Source: Modestobacter marinus (GTDB lineage Bacteria; Actinomycetota; Actinomycetes; Mycobacteriales; Geodermatophilaceae). Taken from it: DNA of 64,000 nt. Of this stretch, positions 46,288-54,396 are shown one piece after another. Numbering within the stretch: the stretch's first letter is position 1; each line of letters opens with the position of its first letter. The position numbers and the translations under genes were made by a program. The notes beneath the pieces are model-generated. The model was given only the letters and a program-made list of their open reading frames with translations. It ran no database searches and was not told the DNA's origin. The DNA lies in assembly GCF_011758655.1 (NCBI RefSeq), contig NZ_JAAMPA010000001.1:682001-746000 (forward strand), given 5' to 3'.

Positions 46288-48038
46288 CAGGGGGCCTGCT
46301 CGCCGTAGACGGCCTCGATGTAGGGCAGCCGGTCCCGCAGGTCCTCCGCGGCCCGAGTCGTCAGCCCGTACAGCGGACCGGCGACCACGGTGAGGCCGAC
46401 CGTGAGGGCCACCATCACCCCGGTGGCGGCGGTCATCACCGCCGGCAGCGGCTGCAGGGAGGGCTCCCGGTCCTCGTCACCACCGCGCGGCCGACCCTCG
46501 CCGCCCGCGGGCGCTGCCGTGGCCACGGCCACGTGCCGCGCCCAGGCGCCCCGGCGGCCCGTCTGCCGGGCCTCGGTCGTGGAGGTCGCACCGGCGGGCG
46601 CCTCGGTGACGAAGTCGTCGTCGGCCGGCTCGTCCGCCCCGGTGGGGTCGTCGTCAGGGCCGACGTCGGGGCCTGCGTCGTGGGCCGCCGCCGCGGCCGT
46701 GTCCGCGGACGCCGACTGCGCCCGCGGGCGCCAGAAGGCCCGGGTCCAGATCCGGGACATCGCCACGAGGGTCAGCAGGCTGGTGACCACCGCGCCGCCC
46801 ACCAGCACGTAGGCGGCCCAGCCCCCGTCGGCGATCCCGGCGCCGAGCAGCCCCACCTTGCCGATGAAGCCGGAGAACGGCGGGATGCCGGCCAGGTTCA
46901 TCGCCGGGATGAAGAAGAGCACGGCCAGCAGTGGGGAGGCCGTGGCCAGCCCGCCCAGCCGGCCGGTGGCCATCGTCCCGCCGCGCCGTTCGATCAGGCC
47001 GGCGACCAGGAACAGCGTCGTCTGGATGGCGATGTGGTGGACCACGTAGAAGATTGCACCGGCCAGGCCGGCGGCCGAGGCGAGGGCGATGCCGAAGACC
47101 ATGTAGCCGATGTGGCTGACCAGCGTGAAGGACAGCGTCCGGCGGATGTCGCTCTGCGCGACGGCGCCGAGGATGCCGATCAGCATGGTGGCCAGCGCGG
47201 CCCACATCAGCAGGTCGTCCAGGGCGCCGTCCGGGAACAGCAGGGTCTGGGTGCGGATGATCGCGTAGACCCCGACCTTGGTGAGCAGCCCGGCGAACAC
47301 CGCGGTGACCGGGGCCGGGGCGGTGGGGTAGCTGTCGGGCAACCAGGCCGACAGCGGGAAGACCGCCGCCTTGATGCTGAAGGCGATGAGCAGGAGGCCG
47401 TGCAGCAGGAGCTGCGTCCCGTCGGGCAGCTCGGCGATCCGCAGCGACAGCTGGGCCATGTTCACCGTGCCGGTCGCCGCGTAGACGAGGGCGATGGAGG
47501 CCAGGAACAGCAGCGAGCTCAGCAGGCTGACCACCACGTAGGTGATGCCGGCCCGGATCCGCGGCGCCGAACCGCCCAGGGTCAGCAGCACGTAGCTGGA
47601 GGTCAGCAGCACCTCGAAGCCGACGTAGAGGTTGAACAGGTCGCCGGCCAGGAACGCGTAGCTCACGCCGGCGATGAGCACCAGGAACGTCGGGTGGAAG
47701 ATCGACAGCGGGGTGTCCTCGTCGCCGTCGGCCGTGCCCTGGCCGACCGCGAACACCAGGACCCCGAGCCCCACGGTGCTGGCGACCACCAGCATCAGCG
47801 CCGAGAGCCGGTCGACCACCAGCATGATCGCCACCGGGACCGGCCAGTCGCCGACGGCGATCGCCGCGGCCCCGTTGGCGTCGGCGATGAACAGCAGGGC
47901 GACCGACACGGCCACCACGGCGGTGAGCACCAGGATGCTGACCGCCCGCTGCAGCTGGGGGTGGCGACCCACCAGCAGGGTGGCGGCCGCGCCGAGCAGC
48001 GGCAGCAGCACCGGCAACGGTGCGAGCACCTCGGTCAC
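46287..48038 (-). CDS. mnhD: Na+/H+ antiporter subunit D (MnhD/MrpD)
   Basis: A 583-residue proton-translocating subunit homologous to complex I NuoN/NuoM, with about 14 helices. Conserved stretches include AAVFPLSAWLPDSYPTAPAP with the key Lys upstream (SIKAAVFPLS) and IPPFSGFIGKVGLL. An unusual acidic/Ala-rich cytosolic insertion of about 90 residues (ASADTAAAAAHDAGPDVGPD region) lies before the final helix. Confidence 0.92.
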   Translation of the reverse strand: MTEVLAPLPVLLPLLGAAATLLVGRHPQLQRAVSILVLTAVVAVSVALLFIADANGAAAIAVGDWPVPVAIMLVVDRLSALMLVVASTVGLGVLVFAVGQGTADGDEDTPLSIFHPTFLVLIAGVSYAFLAGDLFNLYVGFEVLLTSSYVLLTLGGSAPRIRAGITYVVVSLLSSLLFLASIALVYAATGTVNMAQLSLRIAELPDGTQLLLHGLLLIAFSIKAAVFPLSAWLPDSYPTAPAPVTAVFAGLLTKVGVYAIIRTQTLLFPDGALDDLLMWAALATMLIGILGAVAQSDIRRTLSFTLVSHIGYMVFGIALASAAGLAGAIFYVVHHIAIQTTLFLVAGLIERRGGTMATGRLGGLATASPLLAVLFFIPAMNLAGIPPFSGFIGKVGLLGAGIADGGWAAYVLVGGAVVTSLLTLVAMSRIWTRAFWRPRAQSASADTAAAAAHDAGPDVGPDDDPTGADEPADDDFVTEAPAGATSTTEARQTGRRGAWARHVAVATAAPAGGEGRPRGGDEDREPSLQPLPAVMTAATGVMVALTVGLTVVAGPLYGLTTRAAEDLRDRLPYIEAVYGEQAP

Positions 48039-48562
48039 GACTGCGCCCCCCGGGTCGGCGGGAAGGTCACGTCGTCGGAGGGGATCCCCGCGTAGCGCTG
48101 GGCGAGCTGTGCCTCGACGTCCACGTCCGAGTGCAGGGTGTTGCCCTTCCCGGCCGGCCGGTCCTCCGGCGGGAGCTCGCCGGGGTCGATGTCGTCGGCG
48201 TCCTGCCCCTCCCGGCTGGCGACCCGGCGGTCCTCCTCGTCGATCTCGATGACCTCCTGGCGGACCAGCCGCCAGGAGCGGTGCACCATCGCCAGCAGGA
48301 AGGCGGTGACGCCGAAGGTGATGACGATGGCGGTGAGCACCAGCGCCTGCGGCAGCGGGTCGCTCATCTCCTCCGCCTCCGCGTACCCGAAGACCGGCGC
48401 CAGCGCCGCCGGCCCGCTCGCGGACAGCAGCAGCAGGTTCGTGGCGTTGCCCAGCAGGATGAAGCCGAGGATCACCCGGGTGAGGCTGCGGTCCAGCAGC
48501 AGGTAGACCCCTGCGGTGTAGAGGCCACCGATCACGATCGGCAGCACGATGGTGGGGGTCAT
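48035..48562 (-). CDS. mnhC: Na+/H+ antiporter subunit C (MnhC/MrpC)
   Basis: A 175-residue NuoK-like subunit with three helices (IVIGGLYTAGVYLLLDRSLT, VILGFILLGNATNLLLLSAS, LPQALVLTAIVITFGVTAFL) and a charged cytosolic tail longer than usual. Four-base overlaps with mnhD and mnhA. Confidence 0.92.
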   Translation of the reverse strand: MTPTIVLPIVIGGLYTAGVYLLLDRSLTRVILGFILLGNATNLLLLSASGPAALAPVFGYAEAEEMSDPLPQALVLTAIVITFGVTAFLLAMVHRSWRLVRQEVIEIDEEDRRVASREGQDADDIDPGELPPEDRPAGKGNTLHSDVDVEAQLAQRYAGIPSDDVTFPPTRGAQS

Positions 48563-51444
48563 CGCACGATCACCTCCTCGGGAGCGGCGTCGACCGGGTC
48601 CTCCTCGTCCTCCTGGCGGTCCTGCTCGGCACCGAGGCTGCGCAGGATGTCCAGGACGAGGCCGACCACGATCAGGTAGACGCCGATGTCGAAGAACAGC
48701 GCGGTCGGCAGGCTGGCGTGTCCCAGCACCGGCAGGTCGGCCTCCAGGTAGGCCGACTCCAGCACCGCGCCGCCGAGCACGAGCGCGGCGAGTCCGGTGC
48801 CGCCGGCGAACACCAGGCCGCCGCCCAGCAGCAGGCCCGGCGGCACCGGGGCGGCCTCACCGAGCTCGTAGCGACCGCCGGCGAGGTAGCGCAGGACGAG
48901 GGCGAGCCCGGCCACCAGCCCACCGGCGAAGCCGCCACCGGGGTCGTTGTGGCCGGAGAAGAGCAGGAACAGCGAGAAGACGACGATCGTGTGGAAGAGG
49001 AAACGGGTGGCGACCTCCAGCACCACCGACCGGCGCTGCGGCGCGAGCGTGGACGACGCCGACAGCCACTGCTCCCGCGGCGCCCGCCGCGCGTCGCCAC
49101 CGTCGCCGGACGTCTCCTCGGCGGTCGCCCGGTCGACAGCCCCGGTGCGGTGCCGCAGGAAGACCAGGCTGGCCACCCCGGTCGCCGCCACGACCAGCAC
49201 CGACAGCTCGCCCAGGGTGTCCCAGGCACGGATGTCCACGAGGATCACGTTGACCACGTTCTGCCCGTGGCCCTCCTCGAGAGCGAGCTCGGGGATCTCC
49301 GTCGACACCGGGGTGGCCGTCCGGGCGCCGAGCGCCGCCGCCCCCGCCCCGGCCATCACCAGGCCGACGCAGACGGCGATCACGGCACGCACGGTCCGCT
49401 CGGCGGGCCGGTGGCGCTCACCGATGTCCTTGGGCAGCTTGCGAAGCACGAGCACGAAGACGACGAGGCTCAACGTCTCGACCAGGAACTGGGTGAGCGC
49501 CAGGTCCGGGGCGCCGTGCAGCACGAACAGCAGGGCCAGCCCGTAGCCGGTGACCCCGACGGCGAGCACCGCGGACAGCCGCTGCCGGATCCGCACCGTC
49601 AGCACGGCCGCGCCCAGCACCACCGCGCCGACCAGCGCCTGCAGCGGGGTGTCCCAGGCGCGCCACTCGTCCGGCCACGGGGTGCGGGCCAGCAGCACCA
49701 GCCCCGGCACCAGCAGGACGACGACGAGGATCGTGCCCAGGTAGGTCGGCAGCGACCCGCGCTGCGTCGTCCCGGTCACCAGGACGGCGATCCGGTCCAG
49801 GCCCTGCAGGGTGTTCCAGTAGCTCTCGTCGGCGGAGGCGCCCACGGCCAGCCGGTGCTGCAGCCGGGTGAACTGCGACCGGAGCGCGAAGATCGCGGCG
49901 CCACCGAGCAGGGTGACCGCGGAGAGCGCGAGGGCCGGCTGCAGGCCGTGCCACAGCGCCAGGTGCTCGGACTCGGGGGCGATCAGCGGCAGCGTCTCGG
50001 CGTAGGCGGCCACCAGGTGGTCCAGCAACGGGCTGGCCGGGCCGGCCGCCAGCCCGGCGAGCGCCAGGACGGCCGGCGCCGCGAGGAACAGCGGCCCGGG
50101 GTGGTGCTCGAGCTCCGCCGGGGCGGTCTCGGGCAGCTCCGGCTTCCGCGCGAAGGCGCCCCACAGGTAGCGGGCGCAGTAGGCGGCGGTGAACACCGAC
50201 CCGAGCACCAGGCCGACCAGGACGACGACGGCGCTGACCCGGTCGGGCAGGCCGCCCTCCCACAGTGCGGTGAACGCCGCCTCCTTGCCCACGAAGCCCA
50301 GGAACGGGGGCAACCCGACCAGGCTGGCGGCGGCGAGGGTGGCGATGACGGCGAGGGCGGGCATCCGCCGGCCGAGCCCGGAGAGCAACCGCAGGTCGCG
50401 CACCCCGGTCGCGTGGTCGATCACGCCGACGGAGAGGAACAGCGTCGACTTGCTCAGCGCGTGCGCGATGGTCATCGCCAGCCCGGCCGCGGCCAGCTCC
50501 TGGCTGCCGGCGCCGACCATGGTGATCAGGAAGCCGAGCTGGCTGACGGTGCTGAAGGCCAGCAGCAGCTTGAGGTCGTTCTGCCGCAGCGAGCGCCAGC
50601 CGCCGATCAGCATGGTGGCCACGCCGAGCCCGAGCACGACCGGCCGCCAGCCGGGGACGTCGGCCAGGCCGGGGGCGAGCCGGGCGACCAGGTAGATGCC
50701 GGCCTTCACCATGGCCGCGGCGTGCAGGTAGGCGCTGACCGGGGTGGGCGCCTCCATCGCGGCGGGCAGCCAGAAGTGGAAGGGCACCATCGCCGACTTG
50801 GTGACCGCGCCGGCCAGGACCAGCATCGTGCCGGCCACCATCACCGGGCCGCTGCCCGGGTCCAGGACGATCTCCGACAGCAGCCGGCTGCCGCTGGCCG
50901 CGGAGATCATCAGCAGCCCGACGAGCATCGCCAGGCCGCCGGCGGTGGTGAGCAGCAGCGCCTGGCTGGCCGCCCGCCGTCCGGCCAGCTTGGCCCCCGA
51001 GCCGCCGATCAGCAGGAACGAGAAGACGGTGGTGAGCTCCCAGAAGACGTAGAGCACCAGCACGTCGTCGGCCAGCACCAGGCCGAGCATCGACCCGGCG
51101 AAGGCGGTCATCACGCCGGCGAACCGGCCGACGCCCTCCTCGTCGTCCTCGAAGTAGCGCGCGCAGTAGACCAGCACGAGCGCGCCGACCCCGGTGACCA
51201 GGGCGGCGAAGGTCAACGCCAGCGCGTCCAGCCGCAGCGCGATCTGCAGGTCCAGCGCCGGGATCCAGGAGAGCGTCTCGCGGACCTCTCCCCCGCCGAC
51301 GACGGTGCCCAGCCGGGTCAGCACCCACCCGAAGGCGGCCGCGGGCACCAGGGCGAGGGCCAGGAACGCCTGCCGTCCCCACCACCGCACGAGCAGCGGC
51401 GCGCCGACCGCGGCGAGCAGGTGGAGCAGGAGCAGCAGGCCCAA
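48559..51444 (-). CDS. mnhA: Na+/H+ antiporter subunit A/B fusion (MnhAB)
   Basis: About 961 residues. The N-terminal two thirds are MrpA/NuoL-like (KSAMVPFHFWLPAAMEAPTP, AYLHAAAMVKAGIYLVARLA, GLPPFLGFVGKEAAF), then the MrpA C-terminal region (GAPDLALTQFLVETLSLVVF). The last 150 residues form an MnhB domain (SGHNDPGGGFAGGLVAGLAL). No separate mnhB exists, so B is fused. The start at TTG 51444 is chosen because GGAAGGG lies just upstream and translation begins directly at the first helix; the upstream 26 codons look non-coding. A small hairpin at 51526-51543 separates it from the response-regulator gene. Confidence 0.9.
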   Translation of the reverse strand: MGLLLLLHLLAAVGAPLLVRWWGRQAFLALALVPAAAFGWVLTRLGTVVGGGEVRETLSWIPALDLQIALRLDALALTFAALVTGVGALVLVYCARYFEDDEEGVGRFAGVMTAFAGSMLGLVLADDVLVLYVFWELTTVFSFLLIGGSGAKLAGRRAASQALLLTTAGGLAMLVGLLMISAASGSRLLSEIVLDPGSGPVMVAGTMLVLAGAVTKSAMVPFHFWLPAAMEAPTPVSAYLHAAAMVKAGIYLVARLAPGLADVPGWRPVVLGLGVATMLIGGWRSLRQNDLKLLLAFSTVSQLGFLITMVGAGSQELAAAGLAMTIAHALSKSTLFLSVGVIDHATGVRDLRLLSGLGRRMPALAVIATLAAASLVGLPPFLGFVGKEAAFTALWEGGLPDRVSAVVVLVGLVLGSVFTAAYCARYLWGAFARKPELPETAPAELEHHPGPLFLAAPAVLALAGLAAGPASPLLDHLVAAYAETLPLIAPESEHLALWHGLQPALALSAVTLLGGAAIFALRSQFTRLQHRLAVGASADESYWNTLQGLDRIAVLVTGTTQRGSLPTYLGTILVVVLLVPGLVLLARTPWPDEWRAWDTPLQALVGAVVLGAAVLTVRIRQRLSAVLAVGVTGYGLALLFVLHGAPDLALTQFLVETLSLVVFVLVLRKLPKDIGERHRPAERTVRAVIAVCVGLVMAGAGAAALGARTATPVSTEIPELALEEGHGQNVVNVILVDIRAWDTLGELSVLVVAATGVASLVFLRHRTGAVDRATAEETSGDGGDARRAPREQWLSASSTLAPQRRSVVLEVATRFLFHTIVVFSLFLLFSGHNDPGGGFAGGLVAGLALVLRYLAGGRYELGEAAPVPPGLLLGGGLVFAGGTGLAALVLGGAVLESAYLEADLPVLGHASLPTALFFDIGVYLIVVGLVLDILRSLGAEQDRQEDEEDPVDAAPEEVIVR

Positions 51445-51570
51445 CGGGTCCCTTCCGGTGGTCGCCGGCCGCGCGTGCGGGTGCACGCACCGACCCAGGC
51501 GCATCGAACAGTTGCGCCCCATCCTCCCGGCTGCCTTGCCGGGCGGCGACTCGGGCAGGCGTGCGGCCGG

Positions 51571-52230
51571 TCACCGGCCGGGGGTGACCAGGCCGCTCTC
51601 GTAGGCGAACGCGACCGCCTGCACCCGGTCGCGCAGGCCCAGCTTGAGCAGCACCCGGCTGACGTGCGTCTTCACCGTCGCCTCACCCAGGTACAGCCGG
51701 CCGGCGATCTCGGCGTTGGACAGGCCGGTGGCCAGCAGCTCCAGGACGTCGGTCTCCCGCTCCGTCAGCTGGGCCAGCTGCCCGGCCCGCACCGGGTCCG
51801 GGGCCGGCGCGGCCGCGAACGACTCGATGACGCGCAGGGTGACCGCGGGGTCCAGCAGCCCCTGTCCGGCCGCGACCGTGCGCACGGCGGCCACCAGGTC
51901 CTCCGGCGGGGCCACCTTGAGCAGGAAGCCGCTCACCCCGGCCCGCAGCGCGGCGGCCACGTACTCGTCCTGGTCGAAGGTGGTCAGGACGACCACCCTG
52001 GTCGGCAGCTGTTGGGCGAGGATCCGGCGGGCGGCCTCCAGCCCGTCCACCCCCGGCATCCGGACGTCCATCAGGACGACGTCGGGCCGCAGCTCGGCCA
52101 CCACCCGCACCCCCTCGGCCCCGTCGGCCGCCTCCCCGACGACCTCGAGGTCGGGTTCGGCGGCCAGGACCATCCGCAGCCCGGTGCGGACCATGGCCTG
52201 GTCGTCGACGAGCACCACCCGGATCGTCAT
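51571..52230 (-). CDS. NarL/LuxR-family response regulator
   Basis: A 219-residue regulator with a receiver domain (VVLVDDQAMVRTGLRMVLAA, phospho-acceptor Asp in VVLMDVRMPGVDG, Lys in GFLLKVAPPEDL) and a C-terminal LuxR-type HTH (LTERETDVLELLATGLSNAE, TVKTHVSRVLLKLGLRDRVQ). It overlaps the kinase gene by ATGA, forming a two-component pair. Confidence 0.94.
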   Translation of the reverse strand: MTIRVVLVDDQAMVRTGLRMVLAAEPDLEVVGEAADGAEGVRVVAELRPDVVLMDVRMPGVDGLEAARRILAQQLPTRVVVLTTFDQDEYVAAALRAGVSGFLLKVAPPEDLVAAVRTVAAGQGLLDPAVTLRVIESFAAAPAPDPVRAGQLAQLTERETDVLELLATGLSNAEIAGRLYLGEATVKTHVSRVLLKLGLRDRVQAVAFAYESGLVTPGR

Positions 52231-53402
52231 CGCACCTCCTGCGGCCGGGCCGAGCGGGGCACGGGGAACGTCGCCCGCACCCGGTAGCCGCCACCGCGCA
52301 GCGGTCCGACCTCCAGGCTCCCGCCGGCGACGGCGACCCGCTCCCGCATGTGCAGCTGCCCGTGCCCGCCCGGCGCGGGGTCGGGCCGGTCCGCCGAGGG
52401 CGCCACCCGCGGCCGGCCGTCGTCGGTCACCGTCACCGTGACCCGGTCGGCGCGGTGGGCGACCTCGACGCAGGTGGCGGCGCCGCCGGCGTGCCGGACC
52501 ACGTTGGACAGCGCCTCCTGCACGACCCGGACGGCGGAGACGTCGACCAGCGGCGGCAGCTCCGCCGGCGCCCCGGTGACGGTCAGCTCGATCGGCACAC
52601 CACCGGCCCGGAGCTCGTCCAGTACGGCGTCCAGCCGGGACAGCGACGGCTGCGGAGCGGGGGCGCCGTCCGGGTGCTCGCGGAGCACGCCGACCACCCG
52701 GCGCATCTCGTCCACCGCCTCCCGGCCGAGGCGTTCGAGGCCCAGCAGCACCTCCTGGGCCTGCGGCTGGTCGGGCAGCAGCCGGCGCAGGCCGCCCATC
52801 TGCAGCACCATCACGCTCACCGAGTGAGCCACCGAGTCGTGCACCTCCCGGGCGATCCGGGCCCGTTCGGCCACCGCCGCCGCCGTCGCCACCGTCTCCT
52901 GCTGGGCGGCCAGCCGGGCGGCCAGCACCTCCAGCTCCCGGGACCGCTGCCGGGACTGCCGGACGAGAGCCCCGACCCCCCAGGCGACGCCCGTGACCAG
53001 CAGGTAGAAGAAGCCCTCCCACGGCGACGGCGAGAACAGCAGGCCGGCCACCAGGACCAGCAGCGTCGCCGCCGCGGCGACCAGGGCGCCCCGCCGGGCC
53101 GAGAGCACCGCGGCGGCGTGGCCGACCAGCACGGCCATGCCGATGAGCTGGGCACCGCCCGGCCCCGGGGAGTCCAGCGCGAAGTTGCCGAGCACCGAGG
53201 CCGAGCCCAGCAGGGCGGCGGCGGCCGGCCAGCGCGGGCAGCAGACCAGCAGCAGCCCGACCGCCACGCCGGGCACCGCCAGCGCCATGCCCTGGCCGAG
53301 GAAGTCGTCGAGCGCCGACTCCAGCACGGCCATGCCGCCGATGAGGAGGCCGACACCCGGCCAGACCCAGCGGCCGGCGGAGCGGACGTCCCAGCGCGGC
53401 AT
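52227..53402 (-). CDS. Two-component sensor histidine kinase (HisKA_3 family)
   Basis: A 391-residue kinase with five to six N-terminal membrane helices (WVWPGVGLLIGGMAVLESAL to WEGFFYLLVTGVAWGVGALV). It has a coiled linker, the phosphorylated His in AREVHDSVAHSVSVMVLQMG, and an ATPase domain with ALSNVVRHAGG and VTVTDDGRP. The G2-like box reads GGHGQLHMRERV, a Gln where Leu is usual. ATG 53402 lies 6 nt after TACCGT on the minus strand. The divergent membrane protein gene is a likely target. Confidence 0.92.
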   Translation of the reverse strand: MPRWDVRSAGRWVWPGVGLLIGGMAVLESALDDFLGQGMALAVPGVAVGLLLVCCPRWPAAAALLGSASVLGNFALDSPGPGGAQLIGMAVLVGHAAAVLSARRGALVAAAATLLVLVAGLLFSPSPWEGFFYLLVTGVAWGVGALVRQSRQRSRELEVLAARLAAQQETVATAAAVAERARIAREVHDSVAHSVSVMVLQMGGLRRLLPDQPQAQEVLLGLERLGREAVDEMRRVVGVLREHPDGAPAPQPSLSRLDAVLDELRAGGVPIELTVTGAPAELPPLVDVSAVRVVQEALSNVVRHAGGAATCVEVAHRADRVTVTVTDDGRPRVAPSADRPDPAPGGHGQLHMRERVAVAGGSLEVGPLRGGGYRVRATFPVPRSARPQEVR

Positions 53403-53588
53403 GCGAGCACGGTAGGGGGCCGGGAGAGGGCCGGACATCCCCCGCACGACGGACCCGCCGCGGCCACCGCTCCGCCGTCCGGCGGACCCCGGTCGGTGCG
53501 TGCGGACGGACGCCGGGCACCCCCGTCCGTTCCTAGCGTCCTCGCCGACACCGCGACGAGCCGGTGCCCCACCGATCCGAGGACGACC
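53403..53588. promoter_or_regulatory. Divergent promoter region, kinase operon / membrane protein gene
   Basis: TACCGT (minus strand, 53414-53409) fits a leaderless kinase transcript. TAGCGT (plus strand, 53534-53539) is a likely -10 for the gene at 53589, with GAGGACG upstream of its ATG. No clear direct or inverted operator repeat was recognised. Confidence 0.45.
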
Positions 53589-54296
53589 ATGACCACCCAG
53601 CTCACCCCGCCCACCGGCCGGCCGGCCACCGCCCCCGCCGTCGACCGGCCCACCCGCAGCGCCGCCGCCCGGCTGCTGCCGATCGCCGGCGGTGCGCTGA
53701 TCGCCGGCCCGCTGCTCTACGTCGCTGGGATGGCGACCTCGCCGCCGGCGGACTCGATGGCCGCCGCCGACTACGTCGCGTCGCTGGCCCGGGACGAGGG
53801 TCAGACCGCGCTCTCGGCGCTGCTGCTGCACTACGGCAACCTGCTGCACGCACTCGCCTGGCTGGCCGCACCGGCGCTCGTCCGCGGCCGCCGCGGCGGC
53901 ACCCTCACCGTCGTCGGCGCGCTGCTGTCGGCCCTCGGGCTGGTCAGCGTCACCGGCCTGGTGCTGTCGGACTTCTGGACCGGTGCCATCGGGCGCGAGC
54001 TGGACCCGGCGACGGCGGAGGCGCTGTTCACCACGGTCGAGAGCTCGGCCGGGATGGGGGTCGTCGGCACGCTGACCCTGCTCGGGCTGATCGGACCGGT
54101 CGTGGCCCTGGCCGGCCTGGCCCGGGACGGGGTCATCGGCTGGTGGCTGCTGGCCCCGGCGGTCGCCGCCCTGGTGCTGTCGATGGCGCTGCCGTTCCAG
54201 CCGCTGCTGTTCGCCGCGTTCGCGCTGGTCGGCGCCGCCCCCACCGTCGTCGTCGGGCTCCGGCTGCTGCAGCGGTCGCGGGCCGGTGCCGTCTGA
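53589..54296 (+). CDS. Polytopic membrane protein (DUF4386-like)
   Basis: A 235-residue protein with six hydrophobic helices (LLPIAGGALIAGPLLYVAGM, GGTLTVVGALLSALGLVSVT, WWLLAPAVAALVLSMALPF). Similar in layout to DUF4386-type proteins that often accompany two-component systems; family assignment is tentative. Divergent from the kinase/regulator pair, so perhaps under its control. Confidence 0.65.
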   Translation: MTTQLTPPTGRPATAPAVDRPTRSAAARLLPIAGGALIAGPLLYVAGMATSPPADSMAAADYVASLARDEGQTALSALLLHYGNLLHALAWLAAPALVRGRRGGTLTVVGALLSALGLVSVTGLVLSDFWTGAIGRELDPATAEALFTTVESSAGMGVVGTLTLLGLIGPVVALAGLARDGVIGWWLLAPAVAALVLSMALPFQPLLFAAFALVGAAPTVVVGLRLLQRSRAGAV

Positions 54297-54313
54297 GGCG
54301 CCGCCGTCCCCCT

Positions 54314-54382
54314 GCACCAACGACTGTCCCCCCGCATCAGCGTTGGTGCGGGGGGACAGTGTTCGATCAGGTGACCTGATCA
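54314..54382. repeat. Dispersed family 2 element, copy A (terminator-like)
   Basis: GCACCAACG (54314-54322) pairs with CGTTGGTGC (54341-54349). A competing 14-bp perfect stem joins 54323-54336 with 54347-54360. The palindrome GATCAGGTGACCTGATC follows at 54365-54381. All motifs recur at 60757-60807. It lies between convergent genes and may terminate both. Confidence 0.75.
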
Positions 54383-54396
54383 CTGCTGCGGGCCGG

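Noticed and set aside
46533-52287. Long plus-strand frames antisense to the mnh operon
   Set aside because: They are His/Gln/Asp-rich mirror translations of hydrophobic codons, typical of antisense to membrane proteins.
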